DNA from: Chryseobacterium arachidis
GTDB lineage: Bacteria > Bacteroidota > Bacteroidia > Flavobacteriales > Weeksellaceae
Assembly: GCF_900129245.1 (NCBI RefSeq)
Contig: NZ_FQUT01000016.1
Span: 34,990 to 98,989, forward strand
Length of the DNA: 64,000 bases
Direction of reading: 5' to 3'
The position numbers and the translations under genes were made by a program. A model generated the notes under the pieces. It made no database searches, was not told the DNA's origin, and worked only from the letters and a program-made list of their open reading frames with translations. Of the stretch, positions 31,999 to 40,731 are shown one piece after another. How positions within the stretch are numbered: position 1 is the stretch's first letter; every line of letters begins with the position of its first letter.

Positions 31999-33516
31999 AT
32001 GCAGAACATCCAAGATTTAAAGGAAAAGATTTTTTTTGAATCCAAGAATATCATCAGTATTTTGGATAAAATAAGTAATGTAGACGAATTATCGTCCAAG
32101 CAAAATCTTGTGGATGAGCTTGCCAACAGAATTTCTTTTTTAAAATTGCTGGAGAAGAATATTGAGTATTTCGGGAACGAAACTTCTCAATTTTCCGAAA
32201 AAAATCCTGTAGCGGCTGTTTCGGAAACTCATATTCTGAACGCAGAAGTAACAGAAGAGGAAGCTATTTTTAATAATCAGCTCAACGAAATCGGTGAAAA
32301 CAGTGCAGATTCTTTTTCGAACGAAGTCACTGAAGAAGAGGCAATTTTCAATAATCAATTAAATGAAATTGTAGAAGGTGAACTTCACGAAACTTTAGTT
32401 AATTTTGCGGAAGAAAATTCTGACGAGGAAGCAGATAAGATTTCAGAGGTTAAAATTCATAATGATGTAACAGAAGAAGAAGCTATTTTCAATAATCAGC
32501 TGAATGAAATTGATGAAAATGAACCTTCCGACTACAGCGGAAATGCATTGAATTTTGTGGATGAAGAAAGGATTTTAGCAGCTTCAGAGCCTGAAAATAA
32601 CGATGATCTCAAGGAAGATATGTTTCATGAGCAGATGACACAGGAAGAGGTCATTTTTAATAATCAGCTGAATGAAATTGATGAGTTTGAAAATGAAATT
32701 ACCGATGACCAGGGAAGCATAAATAATTTTGATGAAGAGGAAAAAATTCAGGATAATTTTGAGTCAAATGTAAAGAACGAAGAAAATCCTGAAATAAAAG
32801 AAACCATTCCGAGTATTTTTGATACTGAAATTTTTGATGAAAATGAAGAAATTTTAGTGGAAGAAATGGAAGAACAATTTGTAGCTTCCAATGTATCTAT
32901 CGGACAAGGGGAAATGCTTACGGATACTTCAAATGTTGAGAATATCATCAGCGAAATCAAAAACGAAGCTTTTGTGGAAGAAAAACAGGAGCAGTCGATT
33001 TTAGCAGAAATAAACGACAGAAGAAAAATTGTTGATATCAACAGACCTCAAATTGAAAAAGAAATCCATCCGTCGGATGAAAGCTTTGAAAATTTGGATC
33101 AGTATCAGCACGAGAAAAAGATAAAACTGGCGAATATCAAAGGGATGAAAGCCGTACAGTCACTTTTTGACGACGATCATCTTGAAAGAGAGCTGCCACA
33201 AGAAAAACCAGCTCCCGTGGGGAAAAAAGAAGACACGGGGAGCATTTTAAAAACCAATATTCCGACTGATTTTATGGAAGCGGAAAAGAAAAAGCCTGAA
33301 TTTAAGCTTGATTTGAATGACAGAATTGCTTTTTCAAAGATGTTGTTTGGTGGAAGTCAGTCTGAACTGAATGAAGTTGTTGCTAATCTGAACAGTTTCA
33401 GATCGTTGGAAGATGCTAAAGAATATTTAAGCGATCTTTATTATTCTAAAAAATGGAATAAAGTAGATGAATATGCGCAGCGACTTTGGATATTGGTAGA
33501 AAATAAATTTTTATAA
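31999..33516 (+). CDS. Acidic cytoplasmic protein with four 15-residue repeats
   Basis: Function unknown. The 505-residue product has no signal peptide and is strongly acidic. An N-terminal helical region (~1-60) is followed by four copies of VTEEEAIFNNQLNEI at residues 84-98, 110-124, 157-171 and 213-227 (the last as MTQEEVIFNNQLNEI), in a long low-complexity Glu/Asp/Asn region. The C-terminal ~75 residues (LDLNDRIAFSKMLFGGSQ, then LEDAKEYLSDLYYSKKWNKV) form a compact predicted helical domain that looks conserved. The repeats could be short linear binding motifs displayed on a disordered linker. rsmI follows 8 bp later. Confidence 0.7.
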   Translation: MQNIQDLKEKIFFESKNIISILDKISNVDELSSKQNLVDELANRISFLKLLEKNIEYFGNETSQFSEKNPVAAVSETHILNAEVTEEEAIFNNQLNEIGENSADSFSNEVTEEEAIFNNQLNEIVEGELHETLVNFAEENSDEEADKISEVKIHNDVTEEEAIFNNQLNEIDENEPSDYSGNALNFVDEERILAASEPENNDDLKEDMFHEQMTQEEVIFNNQLNEIDEFENEITDDQGSINNFDEEEKIQDNFESNVKNEENPEIKETIPSIFDTEIFDENEEILVEEMEEQFVASNVSIGQGEMLTDTSNVENIISEIKNEAFVEEKQEQSILAEINDRRKIVDINRPQIEKEIHPSDESFENLDQYQHEKKIKLANIKGMKAVQSLFDDDHLERELPQEKPAPVGKKEDTGSILKTNIPTDFMEAEKKKPEFKLDLNDRIAFSKMLFGGSQSELNEVVANLNSFRSLEDAKEYLSDLYYSKKWNKVDEYAQRLWILVENKFL

Positions 33517-33524
33517 ACTAAATT

Positions 33525-34199
33525 TTGAGCGGAATCCTTTATTTTGTTCCTACACCGGTCGGGAACTTGGAAGATATGACTTTCAGAGCGGTAAATGTTT
33601 TGAAAGAGGTTGATTATATTTTATGTGAAGACACAAGAACTTCGGGAATCCTTTTAAAGCATTTCGAAATTTCTAAGCCTTTAAGATCTTATCATCTGCA
33701 TAACGAGCATCAGGCGACGGAAAAGGTGATCACAGACCTTAAAAGCGGACAGAATATCGCTATCATTACGGATGCGGGAACTCCCGGAATTTCGGATCCC
33801 GGCTATCTGCTGAGCAAAGCCGGATCGGATAACAATATTGAAATGATCTGCCTTCCAGGAGCAACAGCTTTTGTTCCTGCTTTAGTGGTCTCCGGACTGC
33901 CGAATAACGAATTTTTATTTGCAGGATTTTTACCTCAGAAAAAAGGAAGGCAGACGAAGCTGAAACAGCTTGCAGAAGAAAAAAAGACCATTGTTTTATA
34001 TGAAAGCCCGCATAAAATCAACACAACATTAGAGCAGATCAAAGAATTCTTTGGTGAACATACCAAAGTGAGTCTGAGTAGGGAAATTTCCAAAAAATTC
34101 GAAGAAACCAGACGCGGAACAATTATTGAACTTATTGAATTTTCTAAAAGCAAAACTTTAAAAGGTGAGATTGTGCTCATCGTAAATAATTCCATTTAA
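33525..34199 (+). CDS. rsmI: 16S rRNA (cytidine(1402)-2'-O)-methyltransferase RsmI
   Basis: A 224-residue SAM-dependent methyltransferase of the tetrapyrrole-methylase fold that 2'-O-methylates C1402 of 16S rRNA. Motifs: LYFVPTPVGNLEDMTFRA at the N-terminus, CEDTRTSGILL (~35-45), IITDAGTPGISDPGY (~84-98) and a late ALYESPHK-type motif (VLYESPHKI, ~155). The start is a TTG: an in-frame stop at 33519 leaves no ATG or GTG in the right place, and the protein must begin just before GILYFVPTP. Confidence 0.94.
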   Translation: MSGILYFVPTPVGNLEDMTFRAVNVLKEVDYILCEDTRTSGILLKHFEISKPLRSYHLHNEHQATEKVITDLKSGQNIAIITDAGTPGISDPGYLLSKAGSDNNIEMICLPGATAFVPALVVSGLPNNEFLFAGFLPQKKGRQTKLKQLAEEKKTIVLYESPHKINTTLEQIKEFFGEHTKVSLSREISKKFEETRRGTIIELIEFSKSKTLKGEIVLIVNNSI

Positions 34200-35675
34200 T
34201 TGAAAAAATTAATTTTCGTATTGATTTCGTCGGTTTGCCTTGGCCAGACGGATCAGTACAAACAGATACTTTTAACTAAAAAACTGGGCAGAGAAGTGCG
34301 TTCCTATTCGAAAGGCTACGGAATGATCACCGATGCAAAAACCGGAAGATCCGGGATTGTAGATTCTTTAGGTAATATTGTTTTTGATTATCCCTTTAAA
34401 AGTGAAATCTCTCATTTATGGAAAGACCGTTTCATTGTAAGGGTAAAAGCAGGAAATTCTAACGGAAAAACAGCTTTAATTGATGAAAAAGGAAAAGAAT
34501 TAATTCCTTTCGACACTTTCAAATTCAGAACCTGGGAGAATAAAGACCGCATGATCTATTCTAAACAGGGAAAAGACTGTGTGTACGATTTTAACGGTAA
34601 GCAGATTATTCCTTTTTCAGATAAAATAGAATTCGGTAGCGAAGACAGGTTTTTTGTTAGGAATAATGGTATCTGGCTGATTTATGATTTTAATGGAAAA
34701 CCGGTTTCAGACCGGGAATTTACAGAAGATTTACGTTTTTATAAAGGCAGAACGTATATTATAAAAGGTGAAAAGTCCGGTGAAGTTATTGATAATAACG
34801 GCAAAACTTTAAGCATAATTTCGGAGCATAATATCGACAATATCAATGCTTTTCCTTATTTAATTACACTCGATCCTGCAAAAAACAAATATGGAATCGT
34901 AGATGAAAAAGAACATGTAATTGCTGATGAAATTTACGAGCAGGCTTTTGTGGGAAGAGAATATATTTACCTTACTAAAGAAGATAAAGTAAGCATTTTT
35001 TCAAAAAAAGAAGGGAAAATGTATGATCTTGATTATCATTATGTAAATCCTCTTTTTAATGGTTTGTTTAAAACTTCTCAGGATCAGAAAAATCCGAAGA
35101 CCGCAGTGGTTCGCCTGAACGGAGAAATTGTTTTTCCGAAAGAATACGACAGGGTAGAAGGTCTGAGTATTGCCGGGGATAAATATCTGTATCTGAGGAA
35201 AGAGGATGATGAAAAAATTGTAGATAAAAATTTAAAAAATATCTTAAATGACGATTACGAGATCGAAAAAATATTCCCGAATACTCTGATCTTAAATAAA
35301 AACGATACTTTCTACAGATTCTCTCCAAAGGATAAGAAATATAAGGAGCTGAAAGGCTTCAAAGAAATGAAACCCCTTGAAATGTATCCGATGCTGGTAG
35401 GGAAAAATATAGATAATTTCTACGGAATTCTGGACGAAGAAGGAGATGAAGTCGTGCCTTTTGTCTACGACGATATTACCACTTTTCTCGGCGTAAATGA
35501 ATTTATTGTGAAAAAAGACAACAAAATAGGACTTACCAATCATAAGAACGAACCTTTAACGGAGGTGGTCTTTGATAAATTTATTCAGGATAAAAAAGGA
35601 ATCAAACTTATAAAAGGGAAAGACTCTCAATATATCTATTTTACGGAGCAAAAGGACAGAAACTATATCGATTGA
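34200..35675 (+). CDS. Secreted WG-repeat protein
   Basis: A 491-residue exported protein (signal peptide KKLIFVLISSVCLGQ). It consists of repeated units of the WG/beta-hairpin type, each with the pattern (Y/G)(G/L)IVDxxGxxV(I)PFxYD: examples are ALIDEKGKELIPFDTF (~95), CVYDFNGKQIIPF (~125), YGIVDEKEHVIADEIYE (~230) and YGILDEEGDEVVPFVYDDI (~415). Role unknown; such proteins are common in Bacteroidota. The start codon is TTG, immediately after the rsmI stop, so two consecutive genes use TTG and are probably coupled. Confidence 0.8.
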   Translation: MKKLIFVLISSVCLGQTDQYKQILLTKKLGREVRSYSKGYGMITDAKTGRSGIVDSLGNIVFDYPFKSEISHLWKDRFIVRVKAGNSNGKTALIDEKGKELIPFDTFKFRTWENKDRMIYSKQGKDCVYDFNGKQIIPFSDKIEFGSEDRFFVRNNGIWLIYDFNGKPVSDREFTEDLRFYKGRTYIIKGEKSGEVIDNNGKTLSIISEHNIDNINAFPYLITLDPAKNKYGIVDEKEHVIADEIYEQAFVGREYIYLTKEDKVSIFSKKEGKMYDLDYHYVNPLFNGLFKTSQDQKNPKTAVVRLNGEIVFPKEYDRVEGLSIAGDKYLYLRKEDDEKIVDKNLKNILNDDYEIEKIFPNTLILNKNDTFYRFSPKDKKYKELKGFKEMKPLEMYPMLVGKNIDNFYGILDEEGDEVVPFVYDDITTFLGVNEFIVKKDNKIGLTNHKNEPLTEVVFDKFIQDKKGIKLIKGKDSQYIYFTEQKDRNYID

Positions 35676-35764
35676 TAACTTCTCGCACAGCCTGACCTGA
35701 CAAAAAACATTAATAAAATTTTACTAAAAAAGTGATTTAAAATGTATTGAATAACATTTTGTAA

Positions 35765-35772
35765 TATCTTTG
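35765..35772 (+). promoter_or_regulatory. -7 box of fabG
   Basis: TATCTTTG fits TANNTTTG, followed by GCGCACG; a TTG lies 15 bp upstream (35747-35749), a little short of the usual 17 bp. The leader to the fabG ATG would be about 80 nt. Confidence 0.5.
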
Positions 35773-35860
35773 CGCACGTTTTATTTCGGTAAAATTAAAT
35801 AATGTATATTAGCCAACTTTCAAAAGGCTAATAAGTTATAAAGAAAATAATTGTCATCAT

Positions 35861-36604
35861 ATGAAACTATTAGAAGGAAAAGTAGCGCTAATAACGGGAG
35901 CTACAAGAGGAATCGGAAAAGGAATTGCTGAAATGTACGCTCAACAGGGAGCCAAAATAGCATTTACTTACGCCGGATCTGTAGACAAAGCGAAGGAATT
36001 AGAAGCGGCTTTAAGTTCTGTAACTCAAATTAAAGGGTACCAGTCTGATGCATCAGATTTTGATGCAGCCCAAACATTAGTGGACGAAGTGATTGCAGAA
36101 TTCGGGCAGATCGATATTCTGATCAATAATGCAGGGATCACAAAAGATAACCTTTTACTGAGAATGTCTAAAGACGATTGGGACAAAGTAATCAAAGTAA
36201 ACCTTGATTCTGTATTCAACCTTACCAAGGCGGTTATTAAACCGATGATGAAGGCAAGATCAGGATCTATTATCAATATGACTTCAGTAGTGGGAATCAG
36301 CGGAAATGCGGGGCAGGCAAATTATGCAGCTTCTAAAGCGGGTGTGATTGGTTTTACTAAATCTGTAGCATTAGAATTAGGTTCAAGAAATATCCGTTGC
36401 AACGCCATTGCTCCTGGATTTATCGAAACTGAAATGACGGCGGCTTTAGACGAAAAAGCGACTCAAAAATGGGCTGAAGCGATTCCAATGAAGAAACTAG
36501 GAAAAACTGCAGATGTTGCCAATGCCTGTGTGTTTTTAGGAAGTGATATGGCTTCTTATATCAACGGGCAGACATTGAATGTTGATGGAGGTTTGCTAAC
36601 TTAA
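35861..36604 (+). CDS. fabG: 3-oxoacyl-[acyl-carrier-protein] reductase
   Basis: A 247-residue short-chain dehydrogenase of fatty-acid synthesis, reducing 3-oxoacyl-ACP with NADPH. The cofactor loop ITGATRGIGKGIA starts at residue 11; NNAGITKDNLLLRM (~89-102) is the FabG-specific signature; Ser142, Tyr155 and Lys159 are the catalytic residues; the ending YINGQTLNVDGGLLT is typical. A monocistronic unit with its own promoter and terminator; the rest of the fab cluster is elsewhere. Confidence 0.95.
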   Translation: MKLLEGKVALITGATRGIGKGIAEMYAQQGAKIAFTYAGSVDKAKELEAALSSVTQIKGYQSDASDFDAAQTLVDEVIAEFGQIDILINNAGITKDNLLLRMSKDDWDKVIKVNLDSVFNLTKAVIKPMMKARSGSIINMTSVVGISGNAGQANYAASKAGVIGFTKSVALELGSRNIRCNAIAPGFIETEMTAALDEKATQKWAEAIPMKKLGKTADVANACVFLGSDMASYINGQTLNVDGGLLT

Positions 36605-36632
36605 TAATTTAGTATTACATCAGATATAAATG

Positions 36633-36663
36633 AAATCCGTCAATTTTTTGACGGATTTTTTAC
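36633..36663. terminator. Terminator of fabG, overlapping the end of the convergent DUF1835 gene
   Basis: Perfect arms AAATCCGTCAA / TTGACGGATTT with a 4-base loop and T-run. The downstream edge touches the TAA that would end the repaired DUF1835 gene at 36660-36662. Confidence 0.85.
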
Positions 36664-36917
36664 TGTTTTTCTTTTAAAACTTTTTCATAAATCTTCCGCA
36701 CCTGAAGATCTCCCAATCCGAAAATTGCCAGCTCATCCTGAAATTTTTCAAAGATTCCATCGAAGTCTGTTATTCTGCTTTTTATTAAATTTTTAATAAA
36801 AACTTCAGGATTAATATTCAGATACGAATCAATTACTTCCTTTAAAAATTGAAAACAATCCGAATGATTTTCTGAAAGTTGTTCTAAAGATTGCCTGTCA
36901 TTATTTTGAAACGCTTT
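36660..36917 (-). pseudogene. 3' part of the DUF1835 gene, separated by an amber codon
   Basis: After the TAG at 36918-36920 the same frame continues for 85 codons to a TAA at 36660-36662, encoding KAFQNNDRQSLEQLSENHSD, then an FLKEVIDSYL helix and IFGLGDLQVRKIYEKVLKE. This is the usual C-terminal half of such proteins as I remember them, where a tryptophan codon commonly precedes KAFQ (TGG to TAG would explain the break). Confidence 0.75.
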
Positions 36918-37397
36918 CTAAAGATTGATGCCTAAACCAATATCTTCTTGTCTAAATATAATCTTTGATTTTAAAGATTCTTCCAAATCAAATGGATCTG
37001 AAACAGAAAATCCCTTCCAGTTGTTCTCTTTTGTTGTTTTCGGAAATATTCTGTAAATTTTCAATCTTCTGTTTTTTGGAAGAAGACTGAGACAGAACCA
37101 TAAATTTACCTGACAAAACAAATCATCTTCAAACCAAAGATTCACTTCTGAGTTTTCGGGAATATGTAATATCTTTTCAAATTCAGAAACTACTTTTGGA
37201 TAGTAGCCATCCTTTTCAGCATGATATTCTTCTGAAATAAACTCGGATCTTATTTTCCAGAAATCATCCAGATTGTCAGCTTGTAAAGGACCGGTAATTA
37301 AAGCTTCTCTGCAGATGATCTGTTCACCTTTAACCGAGGTTTTTTCTATTTGATCTGCAAGGCAATCTCCATTAAGTATATTAAATATTTTATTCAA
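36918..37397 (-). CDS. DUF1835 domain-containing protein, N-terminal part cut by an amber codon
   Basis: The 159-residue frame carries the N-terminal DUF1835 motif NILNGDCLADQI and GEQIICREALITGP, followed by EVNLWFEDDLFCQVNLWF (~84-101) and DPFDLEESLKSKIIF. It ends abruptly in GLGINL at a TAG, with the expected C-terminal half in frame downstream; the intact protein would be about 245 residues. Function of the family is unknown. It lies 3 bp after guaC and is probably co-transcribed. Whether a truncated or read-through product exists cannot be told from DNA. Confidence 0.75.
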   Translation of the reverse strand: MNKIFNILNGDCLADQIEKTSVKGEQIICREALITGPLQADNLDDFWKIRSEFISEEYHAEKDGYYPKVVSEFEKILHIPENSEVNLWFEDDLFCQVNLWFCLSLLPKNRRLKIYRIFPKTTKENNWKGFSVSDPFDLEESLKSKIIFRQEDIGLGINL

Positions 37398-37400
37398 GTG

Positions 37401-38441
37401 TTAATCTTTAAATATCTGATTTTCTTGTTCCTGTACTCTGATAAATGTTGTTCTTTTAGACAATTCTTTCAGCTTCGAAGCGCCAACATACGTGCAGGTC
37501 GAGCGAACCCCGCCTAAAATATCCTTTACCGTTTCCGAAACAGGACCTTTATATGCAACTTTTACAGTTTTTCCTTCCGAAGCTCTGTATTCTGCAACCC
37601 CTCCGGAATGTTTATCCATTGCCGTTTTTGAACTCATCCCATAAAAAAGTCTGAATTTTTTTCCGTTTTCTTCTACAATTTCGCCTCCGCTTTCGTCATG
37701 TCCGGCAAACATACCGCCCAACATCACAAAATCTGCACCTCCGCCAAAAGCTTTTGCCACATCTCCCGGAACTTTACAGCCACCGTCTGCAATGATATGA
37801 CCACCTAAGCCATGGGCAGCATCAGAACATTCAATAATCGCGGAAAGTTGGGGATAACCGACACCTGTTTTCACGCGGGTTGTACAGACAGAACCGGGAC
37901 CAATGCCGACTTTAATGATATCTGCACCTACTAAAAGAAGTTCTTCTACCATTTCCCCTGTTACCACGTTCCCTGCGATAATAATTTTATCGGGAAAATT
38001 AGCCCTTGCCTTCTTCACAAATTCAACGAAATGCTCGGAATAACCATTTGCTACATCTATGCAGAGAAACTCGATTTTTGGGTGTAATTCGAGGATATTT
38101 TTAATCTTTTCTTCGTCTGCTTTTCCTGTTCCGGTGCTTAATGCGATATATTGATGAATATCTTCAGGCTGGCTATCCAGAAATTCTGTCCATTCCTGAA
38201 TGGTATAATGCTTATGAACAGCGGTAATAATTTTTTCCTTAGCCAGTTCTACAGCCATTTCAAATGTTCCTACCGTGTCCATATTAGCAGCGATAATTGG
38301 AACACCGCTCCATTTCTTCTGGGTATGTCTGAACGTAAATTCTCTTTCTAAGTCAACTTCTGAACGGGATTTTAAAGTAGAACGTTTCGGACGAAACATG
38401 ACGTCTTTAAAACCCAGTTTTATATCATATTCTATTCTCAT
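37401..38441 (-). CDS. guaC: GMP reductase
   Basis: A 346-residue TIM-barrel enzyme converting GMP to IMP and ammonia with NADPH. The loop GIGPGSVCTTRVKTGVGYP has the catalytic Cys at residue 186, the same position as in E. coli GuaC (347 residues). There is no CBS domain, as expected for GMP reductase rather than IMP dehydrogenase; the N-terminus IKLGFKDVMFRPKRST and the GMFAGHDESGGE segment also fit GuaC. Confidence 0.93.
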   Translation of the reverse strand: MRIEYDIKLGFKDVMFRPKRSTLKSRSEVDLEREFTFRHTQKKWSGVPIIAANMDTVGTFEMAVELAKEKIITAVHKHYTIQEWTEFLDSQPEDIHQYIALSTGTGKADEEKIKNILELHPKIEFLCIDVANGYSEHFVEFVKKARANFPDKIIIAGNVVTGEMVEELLLVGADIIKVGIGPGSVCTTRVKTGVGYPQLSAIIECSDAAHGLGGHIIADGGCKVPGDVAKAFGGGADFVMLGGMFAGHDESGGEIVEENGKKFRLFYGMSSKTAMDKHSGGVAEYRASEGKTVKVAYKGPVSETVKDILGGVRSTCTYVGASKLKELSKRTTFIRVQEQENQIFKD

Positions 38442-38842
38442 AATTTGGTAAATTATTTTAATTAAAATTATGAAAAAGATTTAATGAAAGTTTTAAAATA
38501 ATGGATTTTTATAAAAAGTTTAATAAAGATTCTCTCTCGCTGATTTTGCAGATGGCGCAGGTTTTTAAGTATCTATATTAGCGCTCCTAAAATTGACATA
38601 GGAAGCTGAAGCGTTAAGAAAATTAAAAATTAATCCGTTAAGAAATTCCCACTGTTTGAAGAGCGACATAAATTCTGAATCGAAGAACTATTGTTCAATT
38701 CGCGCAAGTTTTTGGAATTTTAGGTTTAAATTTTAATTTTTAGCATTCAGATTCCAAGTCTTGAATTTTTGGTTCTTTTGTTTCAAGACAAAAGGACATT
38801 TAATAAAAAAAGCGCAACATTGTTACGCCTCAATATTTAATT
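38442..38842. other. Gene-free stretch with degenerate repeat-like sequence
   Basis: About 400 bp between surE and guaC without a credible ORF. It contains CTCTCTCGCTGATTTTGCAG and similar phrases that I associate with scattered intergenic repeats of this group; a related phrase (ATCTGTGCAATCTGC) occurs near 56800. The guaC promoter must lie near the left end, but no clear TANNTTTG box was found there. Confidence 0.35.
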
Positions 38843-39613
38843 TCAATCAAAATTCATTACTTCTTCCAAAGTGTTCATATATTCGTAAGCGGTTAAATCA
38901 AACTTTACCGGAACAATGGAAATGTATCCGTTGGCTAAAGCGGTTTCATCAGCATCCGGAGAATCGTCCATATTGTTAAAATATCCTGTTAGCCAGTAGT
39001 ATTTTTTGCCGTGAGGATTTACTCTTTCATCGAAGCTTTCTTCCCATTTTGCATGAGCCTGTTTGCAGACTTTTACCCCTTTGATGTCTTCTTTAGCAAG
39101 CTTAGGAATGTTTACATTTAATACAATTCCTTTAGGCATAGGATTTTCCAATGTTCTTCTTACAATATTCTGAATATGTTCCTTAGCCTGAGTAAAATCG
39201 GCTTCCCAACTGAAATCCAATAGAGAAAATCCAATAGCAGGAAGGTTTTCAACACCTGCTTCAACGGCTGCTGACATCGTTCCTGAATAAATGACATTAA
39301 TTGAAGAATTCGCTCCGTGATTGATTCCTGAAACCACGATATCCGGTCTTCTTGGCAAGATTTTATCAAGAGCCATTTTCACGCAGTCTACGGGAGTTCC
39401 GCTACATGAAAAATCGGTTTGTGGACCTTCAAGATGAACTTCTTCGTAGCTTAAAGTGGAATTGATGGTAATGGCATGACCTTTACCGCTTTGTGGAGAA
39501 TTGGGTGCTACAACAACAACCTCTCCGATTTCGTTCATAAAACTGACAAGATTTCTGATACCCGGTGCTGTAATTCCGTCGTCATTAGTAACCAGAATAA
39601 GTGGTCTTTCCAT
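38843..39613 (-). CDS. surE: 5'/3'-nucleotidase SurE
   Basis: A 256-residue metal-dependent nucleoside monophosphatase. The N-terminus RPLILVTNDDGITAPGIRNL carries the metal-binding Asp11-Asp12; PQSGKGHAIT (~46) and VSGINHGANSSINVIYSGT (~97-115) complete the SurE signature. I start at the ATG at 39613 directly before the RPLILVTNDDG strand; the ORF reaches seven codons further upstream without family support. Confidence 0.94.
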   Translation of the reverse strand: MERPLILVTNDDGITAPGIRNLVSFMNEIGEVVVVAPNSPQSGKGHAITINSTLSYEEVHLEGPQTDFSCSGTPVDCVKMALDKILPRRPDIVVSGINHGANSSINVIYSGTMSAAVEAGVENLPAIGFSLLDFSWEADFTQAKEHIQNIVRRTLENPMPKGIVLNVNIPKLAKEDIKGVKVCKQAHAKWEESFDERVNPHGKKYYWLTGYFNNMDDSPDADETALANGYISIVPVKFDLTAYEYMNTLEEVMNFD

Positions 39614-39868
39614 AAAAAGTATAATTTTGGACAAAAATTTCGTGTAAATTGCTCTATTTTAGATGCTGAATCTGCGAAATTGAAGAAACAGAATTCACAC
39701 GTATCAAATTTAATTAAAAGTTTTTTAAGTCAAGAATTCATTTCTGAAATTTTAAAATCTATTAATTAAACTTAAAACAAAAAAGAGTAGAAGATTCACT
39801 TTTAATCGTAAAATCAACTACTCTCCAATAAACACTTCACACAAAAAGCTTATCGCTTTCTCAATACA
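39614..39868. other. Spacer between convergent-free surE promoter side and the DJ-1 gene end
   Basis: About 255 bp without a supported gene. It carries the upstream region of surE (minus strand) and the downstream region of the DJ-1/PfpI gene. No clear hairpin terminator or -7 box could be assigned. Confidence 0.25.
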
Positions 39869-40696
39869 TTATTTTTTCACCAACCAATTTTCTACGGCTC
39901 TTGAAAAATCTGCAACATCGATCGGGTGACGGCTTGTAACAATGTTTCCGTCTGTTACAACAGGCTCATCAACAACTGTTGCACCGGCATTTTTCAAGTC
40001 AACCTGAATATTCCAGTAGCCTGTTAATTTTCTACCTTTTAAAATATCGGCAGAAGCCAATACAACCGGAGCGTGACAGATCGCAGCGATCAGTTTTCCT
40101 GATTTATTAAAATCCTGAAGGAATTTAATAACATCTTTATCATAACGAAGGTTATCTGGATTCCAGGCTCCACCAGGAATGAATACAGCGTGATAATCAT
40201 TTACTTTGATCTGATCGGCAGTTTTATCGAATTTAATCCAACCAACAGGCTGCAAATATTGAATGGCCATGATATGGGTTTTAGACATTTCAGGATAAAC
40301 TAAACCGTATCTTGCAGGAGCTGGATTGAATTTTGGAGCTACGATATCTACCTGAGCGCCCAGTTGTTTGAAGTACCAAACTGGTCCCAATAATTCAATT
40401 TCTTCGAAACCATCGGCTGCAATTACCGCGATTCTTTTACCTTTTAAAATGGTTTTATCTTTCACTGGTTTGAAGAAAAAATCTCTCAATGCTTCGTTTC
40501 CGGGAGCATTTAAAAGTTGAGAAACTGGCATGTTGACAACAGCAGGTTGAGAAGAAAGCTGATTAACGATTTCTAACTCATTTACTTGGTTTAATTGATT
40601 CATTTTTTCTGTTTTAATTCTTGTTTGTGCATTTAGATTTGAGACAGCAAATATTCCAATGATGGATGCTAAAAAGGTTTTGTAAATTGTTTTCAT
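39869..40696 (-). CDS. Exported DJ-1/PfpI family protein
   Basis: A 275-residue protein with an N-terminal signal peptide (FLASIIGIFAVSNLNAQ) and a DJ-1/PfpI domain from ~86 to 274. The nucleophile elbow AAICHAP has Cys207 followed by His208, and the acidic residue lies in ADGFEEIELLGP (~94-104). Family members act as glyoxalases, deglycases, chaperones or amidases; export to the periplasm is less common. It follows the ABM-domain gene by 35 bp and likely shares its promoter, with a CRP-type operator upstream. Confidence 0.8.
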   Translation of the reverse strand: MKTIYKTFLASIIGIFAVSNLNAQTRIKTEKMNQLNQVNELEIVNQLSSQPAVVNMPVSQLLNAPGNEALRDFFFKPVKDKTILKGKRIAVIAADGFEEIELLGPVWYFKQLGAQVDIVAPKFNPAPARYGLVYPEMSKTHIMAIQYLQPVGWIKFDKTADQIKVNDYHAVFIPGGAWNPDNLRYDKDVIKFLQDFNKSGKLIAAICHAPVVLASADILKGRKLTGYWNIQVDLKNAGATVVDEPVVTDGNIVTSRHPIDVADFSRAVENWLVKK

Positions 40697-40731
40697 TTTG
40701 TTTAGAGTTAATTATTTTTATTAAAATTGTT

